The notes beneath the pieces are model-generated. The model was not told the DNA's origin. It saw only the letters and a list, made by a program, of their open reading frames with translations, and ran no database searches. From positions 1 to 34,354 of the forward strand of contig DAIMYQ010000017.1 in assembly GCA_036734385.1 (NCBI GenBank): DNA of 34,354 bases, written 5' to 3'. A program made the translations under genes and the position numbers. The DNA is from JAAYPI01 sp036734385. Lineage in GTDB: Bacteria > Bacteroidota > Bacteroidia > Bacteroidales > Paludibacteraceae. Of this stretch, positions 8,590 through 17,005 are shown one piece after another; the first letter of the stretch is position 1, and each line of letters starts with the position of its first letter.

Positions 8590-9741
8590 ATGAAAATAAC
8601 CAAACTATTTAAAGAATTTTTTGACAGCGAAAAGGCAGGTGGACTAACTTTAATGGCTTGTACCATCATCTCCTTACTCATTGCCAACTCTATTTACGGG
8701 TCGGCATACCACCATCTTTGGCAAACTCAATTCGGAGGACAAAACATAGAATATTGGGTTAATGACGGTTTAATGGCAGTTTTCTTTTTACTGATAGGTT
8801 TAGAATTGAGACGAGAAATTTATCAAGGAGAACTTTCCAATATAAAGAGTGCTTTACTTCCAATTTTTGGTGCATTGGGTGGAATGCTAATTCCGGCAGT
8901 ACTTTTCTTACTATTGAATGTTGGTACCGCGACACAATCGGGTGCGGGAATCCCTATGGCAACAGACATTGCTTTTGCATTAGGTATTTTGTCATTATTA
9001 GGGAATAAAGTTCCGACTTCATTAAAGGTTTTTTTAACGGCATTGGCTGTAATTGATGACTTGGGAGCAATCCTCATTATAGCAATTTTTTATACTAAAA
9101 CACTTTTATGGACAAATCTCCTTGCTGCACTAAGCATTTTTGCCTTACTTTTGGTCTTCAACAAACTAAAAGTTAGGAATTTGATTCCTTACCTGCTTGG
9201 CGGGATTGTAATGTGGTATTTTATGCTTCATTCGGGCGTTCATGCTACCATTACGGGTGTTTTATTAGCTTTTGCTATCCCTTTTAAAGAGGGAAATAAC
9301 CAATCCGCTTCGACTATTCTACAGCATTTTTTACATAAACCCGTTGCTTTTGTCATCTTACCCATTTTTGCATTGGCAAACACTGCCATAAATTTAAACG
9401 GTAACATAGGACATATTCTAACCCAAAATTATAGTTTAGGCATTGCTCTGGGACTCATTGTGGGTAAACCTATAGGAATTTTTGTCTTTTCATTTTTAGC
9501 GGTAAAATTAGGATTTTGCAAACTTCCGAAAGACTTAAATTGGAAAGCTATTTTTGGTGTTGGACTTTTAGGGGGAATAGGATTTACAATGTCCATTTTC
9601 ATAACATTGCTTGCTTTTGATAACGAAACAACAATTAATAACGCTAAACTTATAATTTTGCTATCTTCTTTGGTAGCAGGAACTTTGGGATTACTGAGCT
9701 TAAAACTCACATTGAAAAAGAACACTGCAAAAAACGAATAA
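8590..9741 (+). CDS. nhaA: Na+/H+ antiporter NhaA
   Basis: A 383-residue inner-membrane antiporter that exchanges cytoplasmic sodium for external protons in pH and salt homeostasis. The sequence shows about 12 hydrophobic segments, the opening F-F-D-S-E-K-A-G-G, the conserved L-L-I-G-L-E-L-R-R-E segment, M-A-T-D-I-A-F-A with Asp126, and the ion-binding pair Asp156-Asp157 in A-V-I-D-D-L-G-A. These correspond to Asp133, Asp163 and Asp164 of E. coli NhaA. A conserved Lys sits in V-G-K-P-I-G-I near the C-terminal third. Length matches the family. The VIT-type transporter gene follows 69 bases downstream and is probably cotranscribed, so monovalent-ion and metal handling sit together. Confidence 0.96.
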   Translation: MKITKLFKEFFDSEKAGGLTLMACTIISLLIANSIYGSAYHHLWQTQFGGQNIEYWVNDGLMAVFFLLIGLELRREIYQGELSNIKSALLPIFGALGGMLIPAVLFLLLNVGTATQSGAGIPMATDIAFALGILSLLGNKVPTSLKVFLTALAVIDDLGAILIIAIFYTKTLLWTNLLAALSIFALLLVFNKLKVRNLIPYLLGGIVMWYFMLHSGVHATITGVLLAFAIPFKEGNNQSASTILQHFLHKPVAFVILPIFALANTAINLNGNIGHILTQNYSLGIALGLIVGKPIGIFVFSFLAVKLGFCKLPKDLNWKAIFGVGLLGGIGFTMSIFITLLAFDNETTINNAKLIILLSSLVAGTLGLLSLKLTLKKNTAKNE

Positions 9742-9810
9742 AAGAAATCAGGGTTACAAAGAACCGTTTTGACCTTTATTAATCGGCTAAAACATATAAA
9801 ACAATTAAAA

Positions 9811-10527
9811 ATGACAAAAAAAACAAAGAAAATTGACATTACAGCCGACATACACTACATACATAGAAGCAATTGGTTGAGAGCAGCTGTGCTGGGTGCA
9901 AATGACGGAATATTATCAACTGCGAGTCTTGCTATAGGAGTTGCCGCAGCAAGTGATAGCAGAGTACCCGTTGTGTTGGCTACTTTAGCAGGGTTGGTTG
10001 CAGGAGCTTTATCCATGTCGGCAGGCGAATACGTTTCCGTAAGTTCTCAAACGGATGTGGAAAAAGCTGATATTGAACGAGAACAACAAGAATTAAACGA
10101 AATACCCGAAATTGAATTGCAACGATTGGCGGAGATTTATGAAAAAAGAGGTCTTAAAAAAGAAACGGCATTAGTGGTTGCGAAAGAATTGTCCGAAAAG
10201 GATGTATTAGCGGCACATGTCAGAGATGAATTGGGAATAAATGAAATTAATCAAGCCAAACCCATACAAGCCGCTTTTGCTTCCGGTTTATCTTTTACAG
10301 CAGGGGGGATACTTCCTCTTATTGTAACACTGTTTCTGCCGTTAAAAGGTATGGAATATTATCTATACAGTTTTGCTATTTTCTTCTTGATCATTTTAGG
10401 AGCATTGGCTGCTAAAACGGGAGGGTCAAGTATTATCAACGCAATCATCAGAATAACATTTTGGGGCACAGTTGCTATGGGCATAACTGCACTTGTCGGA
10501 TATTTGTTCAATGTAAATGTCGGGTAA
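9811..10527 (+). CDS. VIT1/CCC1-family iron or manganese transporter
   Basis: A 238-residue membrane protein of the vacuolar iron transporter family, which moves Fe2+ or Mn2+ out of the cytoplasm. Features are the N-terminal R-S-N-W-L-R-A-A-V-L-G-A-N-D-G-I-L-S-T segment that starts helix 1, M-S-A-G-E-Y-V-S-V in helix 2, a charged cytoplasmic helical insert rich in Glu (about residues 78-135) that forms the metal-binding domain, and three more helices. The frame extends back to a TTG at 9769, but ATG 9811 gives the usual N-terminus and sits in an A-rich context. It probably shares a transcript with nhaA. The choice between Fe and Mn cannot be made from the sequence. Confidence 0.9.
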   Translation: MTKKTKKIDITADIHYIHRSNWLRAAVLGANDGILSTASLAIGVAAASDSRVPVVLATLAGLVAGALSMSAGEYVSVSSQTDVEKADIEREQQELNEIPEIELQRLAEIYEKRGLKKETALVVAKELSEKDVLAAHVRDELGINEINQAKPIQAAFASGLSFTAGGILPLIVTLFLPLKGMEYYLYSFAIFFLIILGALAAKTGGSSIINAIIRITFWGTVAMGITALVGYLFNVNVG

Positions 10528-10796
10528 AATCTATTACAAAAGACAAGAAAACAAAAAATTACTGAAACGATTGTAATACTACCCTTCTTTCATTCAAATC
10601 GAACAAACTATCTATACAGATGATTCTTTCTGTCGTCCAGAGTCACAGCGATAAAAAATAATCACAAAATAAAAACAATAAAATGAAATTTATTTGTATA
10701 ATTGTGCCAGACTTTGATTTTAGATAAAGAAATTTGATTTTAAGTCTAAAAAACTAAAAGAGCAGAGTCAGCTCGATAAACACTGACAACAATCGG

Positions 10797-12239
10797 ATGA
10801 AAAAACCTCTACTATTATTTTTTGGATGTTGGATTCCCGCTTTACTGTTCGGAATCAATTCAATTCCCAATGGCGATTTTGAATCTTGGCAATCAGGCTC
10901 TTATAACTATCCTGAAAACTATTTTTTTAACTCATGTGCTGAAAGCCCTGACTTATTTATAAAGAATGGTGTTGCTTTTAATATTGAAAAATCAACACCT
11001 TCCTATGCCGGTGATTATGCTGTACAACTTACTACGAAACAAGTAGGAGACGAAGTCGTTCCCGGTTATTTTTTAAACTTCCAACCAGGAGATGGCGATT
11101 TTAACACTTGGCACGGTGGAATACCCTATACCCAAAAACCTACCGGAATCAGAGGTTACTATAAATACAATGTTGCTACTGCTGATTCGGCTTTGATAAT
11201 AGTTGGGTTTAGCAAAGCAGGAAGTAACATTGGAACCTACTACGCTAAAATAGGTGGATTGCATAGTAGTTATACCCTGTTTGAAATACCTTTCAGTCCC
11301 GCACTTACACAAACGCCTGATTCTGTGATGTTTGCTGTAGCATCAAGTTGGGAAGTAATATCGGAAGAAGGTAACGGAGGTATGGTAGGCTCTACCCTTA
11401 CTGTTGATAGTATTTCTTTTACCGGAGTAACCTCCCAACCAACACTGTTTAACGGGGATTTTGAATCTTGGAAATCGGTAACAGTAGATGCTTTGCAAGA
11501 CTGGAATGCTGAAGGAGATATAAAAGGAATTACCAAAACAGAAGGCTCTCATACAGGGGATTATGCAGTGGAATTAACTACGTATCTTGATGAAAATGAT
11601 GGTGAGCCGCAAGCACAACCTGCAGTCGTTTCAACCGGCTACTACTCCGATTCCAATTCTTATCAATATCCATTAGGAGGTTATCCATTTACTAATCAGA
11701 TTGACACCTTGACTTTCTACTACAAATATATTCCGGTAAACAATGATGTTGCACAGGTATGTGTATTCTTCAAAAACGGATCTAGTTATGGATGGAATAA
11801 CTGCAGCAATCTTCAAGCTTCCGCCAATTACCAGTATGTAGAACTTCCTCTTAATGCCGGATATACACCCGATTCTGTTATCGTACAAGTACAGTCTTCT
11901 TATTGGGAAAATAAAACGGTTAACTTTGTAGGTTCTAAGTTAACTATTGATGATATGGCTTTCAAGTCACAATCGTTAAGCACCGGCATCTTTAACCGGG
12001 CTAAAGATAACAGCTCTATAAGTTTGTTTCCTAATCCTGCCACGGATGCATTCCAAATCAATGGCATCGAAGATGGTTCTACTCTTACAATTCTCGATAT
12101 AAAAGGAGGAAAAGTATTTGAAAAAGCAATAAACAATGGAGAAAAAATTCCTGTAAGTTCTTTGGATAATGGAGTTTATATTGTTTCCATTACATCAAAA
12201 AATAGCACACAGACACAAAAGTTAGTTATTCGTAAGTAA
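10797..12239 (+). CDS. Secreted two-repeat protein with T9SS sorting tail
   Basis: A 480-residue exported protein. It has a signal peptide (residues 1 to about 19), two tandem copies of a roughly 190-residue beta-rich domain (about 23-213 and 217-395), and a type IX secretion sorting domain (about 407-480: S-L-F-P-N-P-A-T-D then G-V-Y-I-V-S-I and a Lys/Arg-rich end). Both repeats begin N-G-D-F-E-S-W and contain a G-D-Y-A-V-E/Q-L-T-T element, and both end near L-T-V/I-D-S/D, like PCMD or other carbohydrate-binding beta-sandwich domains. I infer glycan binding; no catalytic residues are apparent. T9SS would carry it across the outer membrane to the surface. A scaffold gap begins nine bases after the stop. 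Confidence 0.85.
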   Translation: MKKPLLLFFGCWIPALLFGINSIPNGDFESWQSGSYNYPENYFFNSCAESPDLFIKNGVAFNIEKSTPSYAGDYAVQLTTKQVGDEVVPGYFLNFQPGDGDFNTWHGGIPYTQKPTGIRGYYKYNVATADSALIIVGFSKAGSNIGTYYAKIGGLHSSYTLFEIPFSPALTQTPDSVMFAVASSWEVISEEGNGGMVGSTLTVDSISFTGVTSQPTLFNGDFESWKSVTVDALQDWNAEGDIKGITKTEGSHTGDYAVELTTYLDENDGEPQAQPAVVSTGYYSDSNSYQYPLGGYPFTNQIDTLTFYYKYIPVNNDVAQVCVFFKNGSSYGWNNCSNLQASANYQYVELPLNAGYTPDSVIVQVQSSYWENKTVNFVGSKLTIDDMAFKSQSLSTGIFNRAKDNSSISLFPNPATDAFQINGIEDGSTLTILDIKGGKVFEKAINNGEKIPVSSLDNGVYIVSITSKNSTQTQKLVIRK

Positions 12240-12248
12240 TAACAAATC

Positions 12249-12348
12249 NNNNNNNNNNNNNNNNNNNNNNNNNNNNNNNNNNNNNNNNNNNNNNNNNNNN
12301 NNNNNNNNNNNNNNNNNNNNNNNNNNNNNNNNNNNNNNNNNNNNNNNN
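12249..12348. other. Assembly gap (100 N), intergenic
   Basis: A 100-N placeholder between the two-repeat T9SS protein and the HD-domain gene. Any promoter of the HD gene or a short gene could be hidden here. The 80 bases after it contain only a small TTTCAG tandem (about 12380-12391). Confidence 0.95.
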
Positions 12349-12428
12349 TTTTCTAGATTTGGCATAGAAAGTAGTTCTCTTTCAGTTTCAGTTTGTAATA
12401 GCGTTAACCTAAATAACCTCATAATTCA

Positions 12429-12911
12429 ATGATAGCAAGAACCATACAAAAAATGATTGAATACTTTGGATGCGATGCCAGAAGGATAAACCATGCCCTC
12501 AAAGTATACGGATTTGCCGACTGTATTGCTCGAAGAGAAAACCTGTCGGACAACGACATCTTTATCGTTGATATCGCCGCAATTCTTCACGACATTGGTA
12601 TCAAAGAAGCAGAAAAGAAATACAATTCGAGTAGTGGTCATTATCAGGAAATTGAAGGACCGGCAATTGCACTAGAATTACTTTCGGAAATTAACTTAAA
12701 AAAAGAGACCCTTGACCGAATCTGCTTTTTGATAGGCAACCATCATTCTTATCAGAAAATTGACGGCTTGGATTTTCAAATTTTGGTTGAAGCCGATTTT
12801 CTAGTCAATATCTACGAAGATGAAATGTCAAGACTTTCTATCAACAGCATTCGAAAAAAATATTTTAAAACACCAACAGGAATTTCTATGATTGAAAGGA
12901 TGTATCTATAA
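12429..12911 (+). CDS. HD-domain phosphohydrolase
   Basis: A 160-residue protein with the full set of HD metal ligands: His22 in I-N-H-A-L-K-V, His54-Asp55 in A-I-L-H-D-I-G, His105-His106 in G-N-H-H-S-Y, and Asp123 in V-E-A-D-F-L-V-N. HD proteins of this size hydrolyse phosphomonoesters or nucleotides. The spacing resembles the YedJ/predicted HD-hydrolase group and not RelA/SpoT. No partner domain is present and the neighbours on both sides are secreted proteins, so context gives no substrate. The start at 12429 is the only reasonable ATG. Confidence 0.85.
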   Translation: MIARTIQKMIEYFGCDARRINHALKVYGFADCIARRENLSDNDIFIVDIAAILHDIGIKEAEKKYNSSSGHYQEIEGPAIALELLSEINLKKETLDRICFLIGNHHSYQKIDGLDFQILVEADFLVNIYEDEMSRLSINSIRKKYFKTPTGISMIERMYL

Positions 12912-13114
12912 ATTGGCACGAATGTCCATGGCATTTACCGGTAGCTGCAAATCGTTATTTTTTATTACATTTGCTAAAAATAATTATAGTTTCACGTTGA
13001 CCAGTTGGACGATAGATTACAGTGGAAAGAAAAAAAAACAACCCTTTTTCGGTAATGAAATAATTGAATAACAAATTAACAATGCACTAAGTGGAATAAA
13101 AACTGCCTATACAG

Positions 13115-15079
13115 ATGCGAAAATCAATTACACTTCTTTTCATTATTCTGAGTACGAGCTTTCTCCATGCAGGGAGTGTTTCTGTACAACTTACGGGAAC
13201 CGTTATAGGAACTACCGATAATTATAACTACAACAGTGCTTCTTGTTCGTCCACTGTAAACACAGCAGCGAATGCATTTGACGGGAATCTCAGCAATTAC
13301 TTTTCTGCCTGCAATGAAAGTGGTGGATGGGTTGGCTTGGACTTGGGCTCTGCTCATGTCATTACAAAAATTTCGTATTGCCCCCATGCCAATCATGCCG
13401 ACCGTATGTTATTAGGTGTTTTCGAGGGGGCGAACCTTCCCGATTTTGGTGATGCTGTTCCGTTATATATGATTACAACGAGTCCTTCTAACAATACACT
13501 AACCTCTCAAACCATTAATTGTTCGAAAGGATTTCGTTATGTTCGATACGTGGGTCCAACTAACACGCATAGTGATATTGCAGAAATGAAATTTTACGGA
13601 TACAATGGTGAAGGCAATAACACACAATTTATCCAAATTACAAATCTGCCGACAGTTATCGTTCACACCACAGACGCACAAGACATTGTTAGCAAAGAAA
13701 GCTATGTCAATGGAATTATTTCTGTCATTTCCAACAACGGAACAAACCTATTTACAGATAGTCTGGAAATAAAAGGACGTGGAAATGCAAGTTGGAATTT
13801 TCCCAAAAAACCGTACAAAATAAAACTGGATAAAAAAGCAAGTTTACTCGGAATGCCTGCCGTAGAAAAAACATGGACATTGATAAACAATTATGGTGAT
13901 AAAACCTTAATGCGTAATCTATTGGCGTTCGATTTGAGTAAACGATTGGGGTTACCTTACACTCCTGCGGCGAAATCTGTAGACCTATTTTTAAACGGCG
14001 AATATAAAGGAAATTATCAACTCTGTGACCAAGTAGAAGTAGCTACAGGACGTGTGGAACTAGAAAAAATGAAGGCAACAGACACTATTATGCCAAACCT
14101 TAGCGGAGGCTATTTGATAGAAATGGATGCTTATTCCTATGAAGAAACTACAAAGTTCAATTCCGACTATGGCAATATACCGGTTACCATTAAATACCCG
14201 AAAGATGACGATATTGTTGCTGCTCAAGTTGCCTACATCAAATCACATTTTAATAAAATGGAGAACACCCTATACGCAAACAATTATACAGACACCACAA
14301 ACGGATTCAGAAAATATATTGACATAGGAACATTTCTTCGTCATTTTTTAGTGGGAGAAATGAGCGGAAATACCGATACATACTGGAGTACCAATATGTA
14401 TAAAAAACGGAACAATGATAAATTTTATTTCGGACCCGTGTGGGATTTTGACATTGCCTATGAAAACGATTACCGAACTTATCCTATTAACGACAATCCC
14501 GAGTGGATATATGCAAGCACAGGCAGCAGTGCTAGAGGAGTACGCAAAATGGTGAACCGAATTTTTTCGGATTCAACCGTTATGCAACAACTAAAAGCTA
14601 TCTATGCAAGCTATCGAAACAGCGGAGTATTAACCGAAGACAATTTAGTACAAGTTGTAAACGATAATGCCACATTATTGGAACAATCGCAACAAATTAA
14701 TTTCATGCGTTGGGACATTTTAAATACCGCGGTTCACATGAATCCGCAAGTTTATGGTTCTTATGCCGGAGAAGTAGATAATGTTAGAAATTTCGTAAAA
14801 AACCGTTTGGCGTGGATGGACAAAAAATTAGCCTACGAATACAACAACATAAACGAAGAAAAAATATCAAAAATTAGCCTTTGGAATGAAGGGAACACCT
14901 TCCATCTTGAAGGAATAACCGGAACTGCCACCATTCAGATAATAGACGTAACCGGAAGAATCGTGCAAATAAAACAAGTCGAAAATGACTTTTCAACTAC
15001 GTTAAACAAAGGCATCTATTTCATTCGTATATCCGACGCCATCAACAAAAATCAAGTACTGAAATGCCTTGTTGAATAA
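13115..15079 (+). CDS. Secreted CotH-kinase protein with discoidin-like domain and T9SS tail
   Basis: A 654-residue exported protein. Order: signal peptide (1-19), an F5/8 type C (discoidin-like) domain (about 25-165: A-F-D-G-N-L-S-N-Y-F-S-A, W-V-G-L-D-L-G, F-R-Y-V-R-Y-V), a CotH region (about 178-540), and a degenerate T9SS sorting tail (about 590-654). In the CotH region I see L-P-T-V-I-V-H-T, R222-G-N-A-S-W, K-P-Y-K-I-K-L, a conserved L-M-R-N-L-L-A-F-D segment and W443-D-F-D446, the probable metal-binding end of the kinase fold. Spore-coat CotH of Bacillus is an atypical protein kinase; here the target would be surface proteins or sugars, which is inference. A -7 like box (TACATTTG, 12966-12973) lies 140 bases upstream without a good -33. 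Confidence 0.88.
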   Translation: MRKSITLLFIILSTSFLHAGSVSVQLTGTVIGTTDNYNYNSASCSSTVNTAANAFDGNLSNYFSACNESGGWVGLDLGSAHVITKISYCPHANHADRMLLGVFEGANLPDFGDAVPLYMITTSPSNNTLTSQTINCSKGFRYVRYVGPTNTHSDIAEMKFYGYNGEGNNTQFIQITNLPTVIVHTTDAQDIVSKESYVNGIISVISNNGTNLFTDSLEIKGRGNASWNFPKKPYKIKLDKKASLLGMPAVEKTWTLINNYGDKTLMRNLLAFDLSKRLGLPYTPAAKSVDLFLNGEYKGNYQLCDQVEVATGRVELEKMKATDTIMPNLSGGYLIEMDAYSYEETTKFNSDYGNIPVTIKYPKDDDIVAAQVAYIKSHFNKMENTLYANNYTDTTNGFRKYIDIGTFLRHFLVGEMSGNTDTYWSTNMYKKRNNDKFYFGPVWDFDIAYENDYRTYPINDNPEWIYASTGSSARGVRKMVNRIFSDSTVMQQLKAIYASYRNSGVLTEDNLVQVVNDNATLLEQSQQINFMRWDILNTAVHMNPQVYGSYAGEVDNVRNFVKNRLAWMDKKLAYEYNNINEEKISKISLWNEGNTFHLEGITGTATIQIIDVTGRIVQIKQVENDFSTTLNKGIYFIRISDAINKNQVLKCLVE

Positions 15080-15188
15080 AAAATTAGCACACAAAGTTTG
15101 GCTCGACGAATCTATCACCTTTGCCATTTTTATTTCAACACCTATTCATGGCAATTACTAAAATAAATTGCAAAATAGTGAAAATTTT

Positions 15189-15218
15189 TTTGTTCCTCAG
15201 TTTCCTTGTCTAAATTTG
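15189..15218 (+). promoter_or_regulatory. Promoter of the AICAR formyltransferase gene
   Basis: TTTG at 15189-15192, a spacer of 18 bases, then TAAATTTG at 15211-15218, a good Bacteroidota promoter. The predicted leader before ATG 15275 is about 50 bases. Confidence 0.55.
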
Positions 15219-15274
15219 GTGATTATTTATCTGTAATAAAAAAATCTTAATTATAACAATTTAAATATATTAAC

Positions 15275-16450
15275 ATGGACAAGATTCTTGAATTAAAGTA
15301 TGGTTGTAACCCTCATCAGAAAAATGCCAGACTACAATTTAACAGCGAAATTTCCCCTTTAAAAGTTTTAAATGGGACTCCCAGTTACATAAATATTTTA
15401 GATGCATTGGCAGCTTGGCAATTAGTAAAAGAACTAAAAGCTGCAACCGGAATAGCAAGTGCAGCCTGCTTTAAACATGTAAGTCCTGCCGGTGCAGCTA
15501 TTGCAAAACAACTTGACAGTACATTTTTGAAATCACAATTTATTTCAGAAAAGAATCTTTCCCCTGTTTCTACGGCATATATTCGTGCCAGAGGTGGTGA
15601 CCGGATGTGTGCATTTGGTGATGCTGCCGCTGTGAGTGAAACAGTAGATGTTTCGCTAGCCAATATAATTAAAGCTGAAGTTTCCGACTTGATTATTGCT
15701 CCAAACTACGACCCGGAAGCATTGGAGATACTAAAGTTAAAGAAAAAAGGAAACTATTTGATACTGCAAATAAATCCTGATTACGAACCTGCTGATATTG
15801 AATCGAAAGATGTTTATGGATTTACATTACAACAATCAAGAAATAAGGCTGTAATTGATAAAAACCTTTTCAGAAATATTATCTCGGCTAACAAGAATGT
15901 GTCAATTGAAGCGTTACAGTCGCTCATTGTGGCAACCATTGCACTAAAATACACACAATCAAATTCTATTGCCGTAGCTTATGACGGACAGCTAATTGGC
16001 GTTGGTGCAGGTCAACAATCACGAGTACATTGTCTTCGATTGGCTTGCAGTAAAGCCGACAAATGGTTTCTGCAACAGCATCCAAAAGTTCTCGGTCTTG
16101 AATTTATTGAGGGTTTAAAAAAGCCCGAAAAAGCAAATGTTGTAGATCAATTTCTGCTTTGGAATGAACTTTCCGAGAATGAAAAACAATTAATGGCATC
16201 TCAACTAAAAACAGTTCCCGAACCCATTTCATTCGAAGAAAAAAGTAAATTCATTCAGCAATACAATGGAATAAGCCTTTCATCAGATGCCTTTTTCCCA
16301 TTCCGCGATAATATTGACCGTGCAAACCGCAGCCATGTCCAATATATTGCCCAACCGGGAGGTTCACTCCGCGATGATATTTGTATTGCAGCAGCAAATG
16401 AATATAATATGGTTATGTTTAATACCGGAATTCGTTTGTTTACCCATTGA
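15275..16450 (+). CDS. Stand-alone AICAR formyltransferase (PurH C-terminal domain only)
   Basis: A 391-residue enzyme that formylates AICAR from 10-formyl-tetrahydrofolate, the penultimate step of de novo purine synthesis. It starts directly with L-K-Y-G-C-N-P-H-Q, as the transformylase half of PurH does. The active-site pair Lys67-His68 is in F-K-H-V-S-P-A-G-A-A, and R-A-R-G-G-D and A-Q-P-G-G-S-L-R-D are also present. The IMP cyclohydrolase half (about 200 residues in ordinary 510-residue PurH) is absent, and the upstream 195 bases do not encode it. It is therefore the short PurH-like form known in some Bacteroidales and Clostridia; ring closure must be done by another protein. It is monocistronic, with its own promoter. 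Confidence 0.9.
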   Translation: MDKILELKYGCNPHQKNARLQFNSEISPLKVLNGTPSYINILDALAAWQLVKELKAATGIASAACFKHVSPAGAAIAKQLDSTFLKSQFISEKNLSPVSTAYIRARGGDRMCAFGDAAAVSETVDVSLANIIKAEVSDLIIAPNYDPEALEILKLKKKGNYLILQINPDYEPADIESKDVYGFTLQQSRNKAVIDKNLFRNIISANKNVSIEALQSLIVATIALKYTQSNSIAVAYDGQLIGVGAGQQSRVHCLRLACSKADKWFLQQHPKVLGLEFIEGLKKPEKANVVDQFLLWNELSENEKQLMASQLKTVPEPISFEEKSKFIQQYNGISLSSDAFFPFRDNIDRANRSHVQYIAQPGGSLRDDICIAAANEYNMVMFNTGIRLFTH

Positions 16451-16543
16451 CAGCATCATTTCACATAATCAAATGCAAAAATAAAAGAAATACGTTCAAG
16501 AGAAGTAAGTGTGGTCTTGACTTTTTTTCATTTTTTGTGTTAG

Positions 16544-16584
16544 AAAAAAAAATTAGATGGGGCTTGTAGAAAAGTCCCATCTAA
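16544..16584 (-). terminator. Intrinsic terminator reading leftward
   Basis: Stem TTAGATGGG (16553-16561) pairs perfectly with CCCATCTAA (16576-16584), and three to four more inner pairs leave a six-base loop. Plus-strand bases 16544-16552 are nine A, which become a U-run after the hairpin only on the minus strand. It therefore stops leftward transcripts, not the AICAR formyltransferase mRNA. Confidence 0.7.
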
Positions 16585-16803
16585 AATAAAAGCGTTAAAT
16601 ATATAAACAGAGATTAATTTAGACGAAGAAACTATACACTGCTCATTATAAATCAGGCTGTTACGTTCGTTAACGAATAACATATCCGTTCAGAAATACC
16701 AATACGCGAAAAATTCATGCGGTAGCGGAAATGTGTCTTTTTTTCGTTTTGAACACAAAAAACGCCTAAATGTGTTAAATTTGGACGCTTTTGTACAATA
16801 TTT

Positions 16804-16828
16804 AAAAATATTGATCTGCAATATTTTT
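16804..16828 (-). terminator. AT-rich hairpin after tRNA-Ser
   Basis: AAAAATATTG (16804-16813) and CAATATTTTT (16819-16828) form a perfect 10-bp stem with a five-base loop, ending two bases from the tRNA 3' end. On the minus strand the stem closes in a U-run. An alternative hairpin, CAATATTT/AAATATTG (16796-16813), shares one arm. It probably ends or matures the tRNA transcript. Confidence 0.5.
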
Positions 16829-16830
16829 CG

Positions 16831-16918
16831 CGGAGGGGGCGGGATTCGAACCCGCGATACCCTTTAGGAGTATATACGCTTTCCAGGCGTACCTCTTCAA
16901 CCACTCGAGCACCTCTCC
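16831..16918 (-). tRNA. tRNA-Ser(GGA)
   Basis: An 88-base class II tRNA reading UCC and UCU. Minus strand: acceptor GGAGAGG (16918..16912), D arm with AGTGGTT, anticodon stem TACGC/GCGTA around loop CTGGAAA with anticodon GGA at 16884..16882, a long variable arm typical of serine tRNAs, T arm GCGGG/CCCGC around TTCGAAT, acceptor CCCCTCC and discriminator G at 16831. The 3' CCA is not encoded. Oddity: acceptor position 5 is A opposite C (16914 with 16836), the only mismatch in the stems I checked. Confidence 0.95.
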
Positions 16919-16949
16919 TTTTTATCTTCTTTTTGTGGATGTAAAGACG

Positions 16950-16980
16950 CAAAGTACGGAAAAAAAATCAATCCCGACAA
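16950..16980 (-). promoter_or_regulatory. Probable tRNA-Ser promoter
   Basis: Minus strand TTG (16980..16978), spacer of 21 bases, then TACTTTG (16956..16950), one base shorter than TAnnTTTG. Transcription would start about 25 bases before the tRNA. The tatD stop is nearby at 17006, so readthrough from tatD is the alternative. Confidence 0.4.
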
Positions 16981-17005
16981 TAGGTTTACCGACAAATTCA
17001 GAAAT

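Larger units (their letters stand above)
16451..16830. other. 380-base intergenic region with minus-strand hairpins
   Basis: No convincing gene. It contains a strong minus-strand terminator (16544-16584), a 12-bp perfect palindrome TTCGTTAACGAA (16666-16677) and overlapping AT-rich hairpins next to the tRNA (16796-16828). A TAAATTTG box at 16776-16783 points toward the tRNA on the plus strand but has a poorly spaced -33 (24 bases). Confidence 0.6.

Noticed and set aside
12378..12395. TTTCAG tandem next to the second gap
   Set aside because: Only two to three imperfect units; not enough for a meaningful repeat.
12429..12911. HD protein as a cyclic-dinucleotide or (p)ppGpp hydrolase
   Set aside because: It has the basic HD ligands only; no HD-GYP or RelA/SpoT signature residues are seen.
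15121..15154. Inverted repeat TTGCCAT/ATGGCAA after the discoidin-CotH gene
   Set aside because: Seven pairs with a 20-base loop and no T-run; too weak for a terminator.
16776..16783. TAAATTTG pointing toward tRNA-Ser on the plus strand (antisense promoter)
   Set aside because: The only TTTG upstream is 24 bases away, and no gene follows on that strand; such boxes arise by chance in AT-rich DNA.
16653..16952. Minus-strand frame of 99 codons covering the tRNA
   Set aside because: It is translated through tRNA-Ser and its flanks and has no protein-like features.
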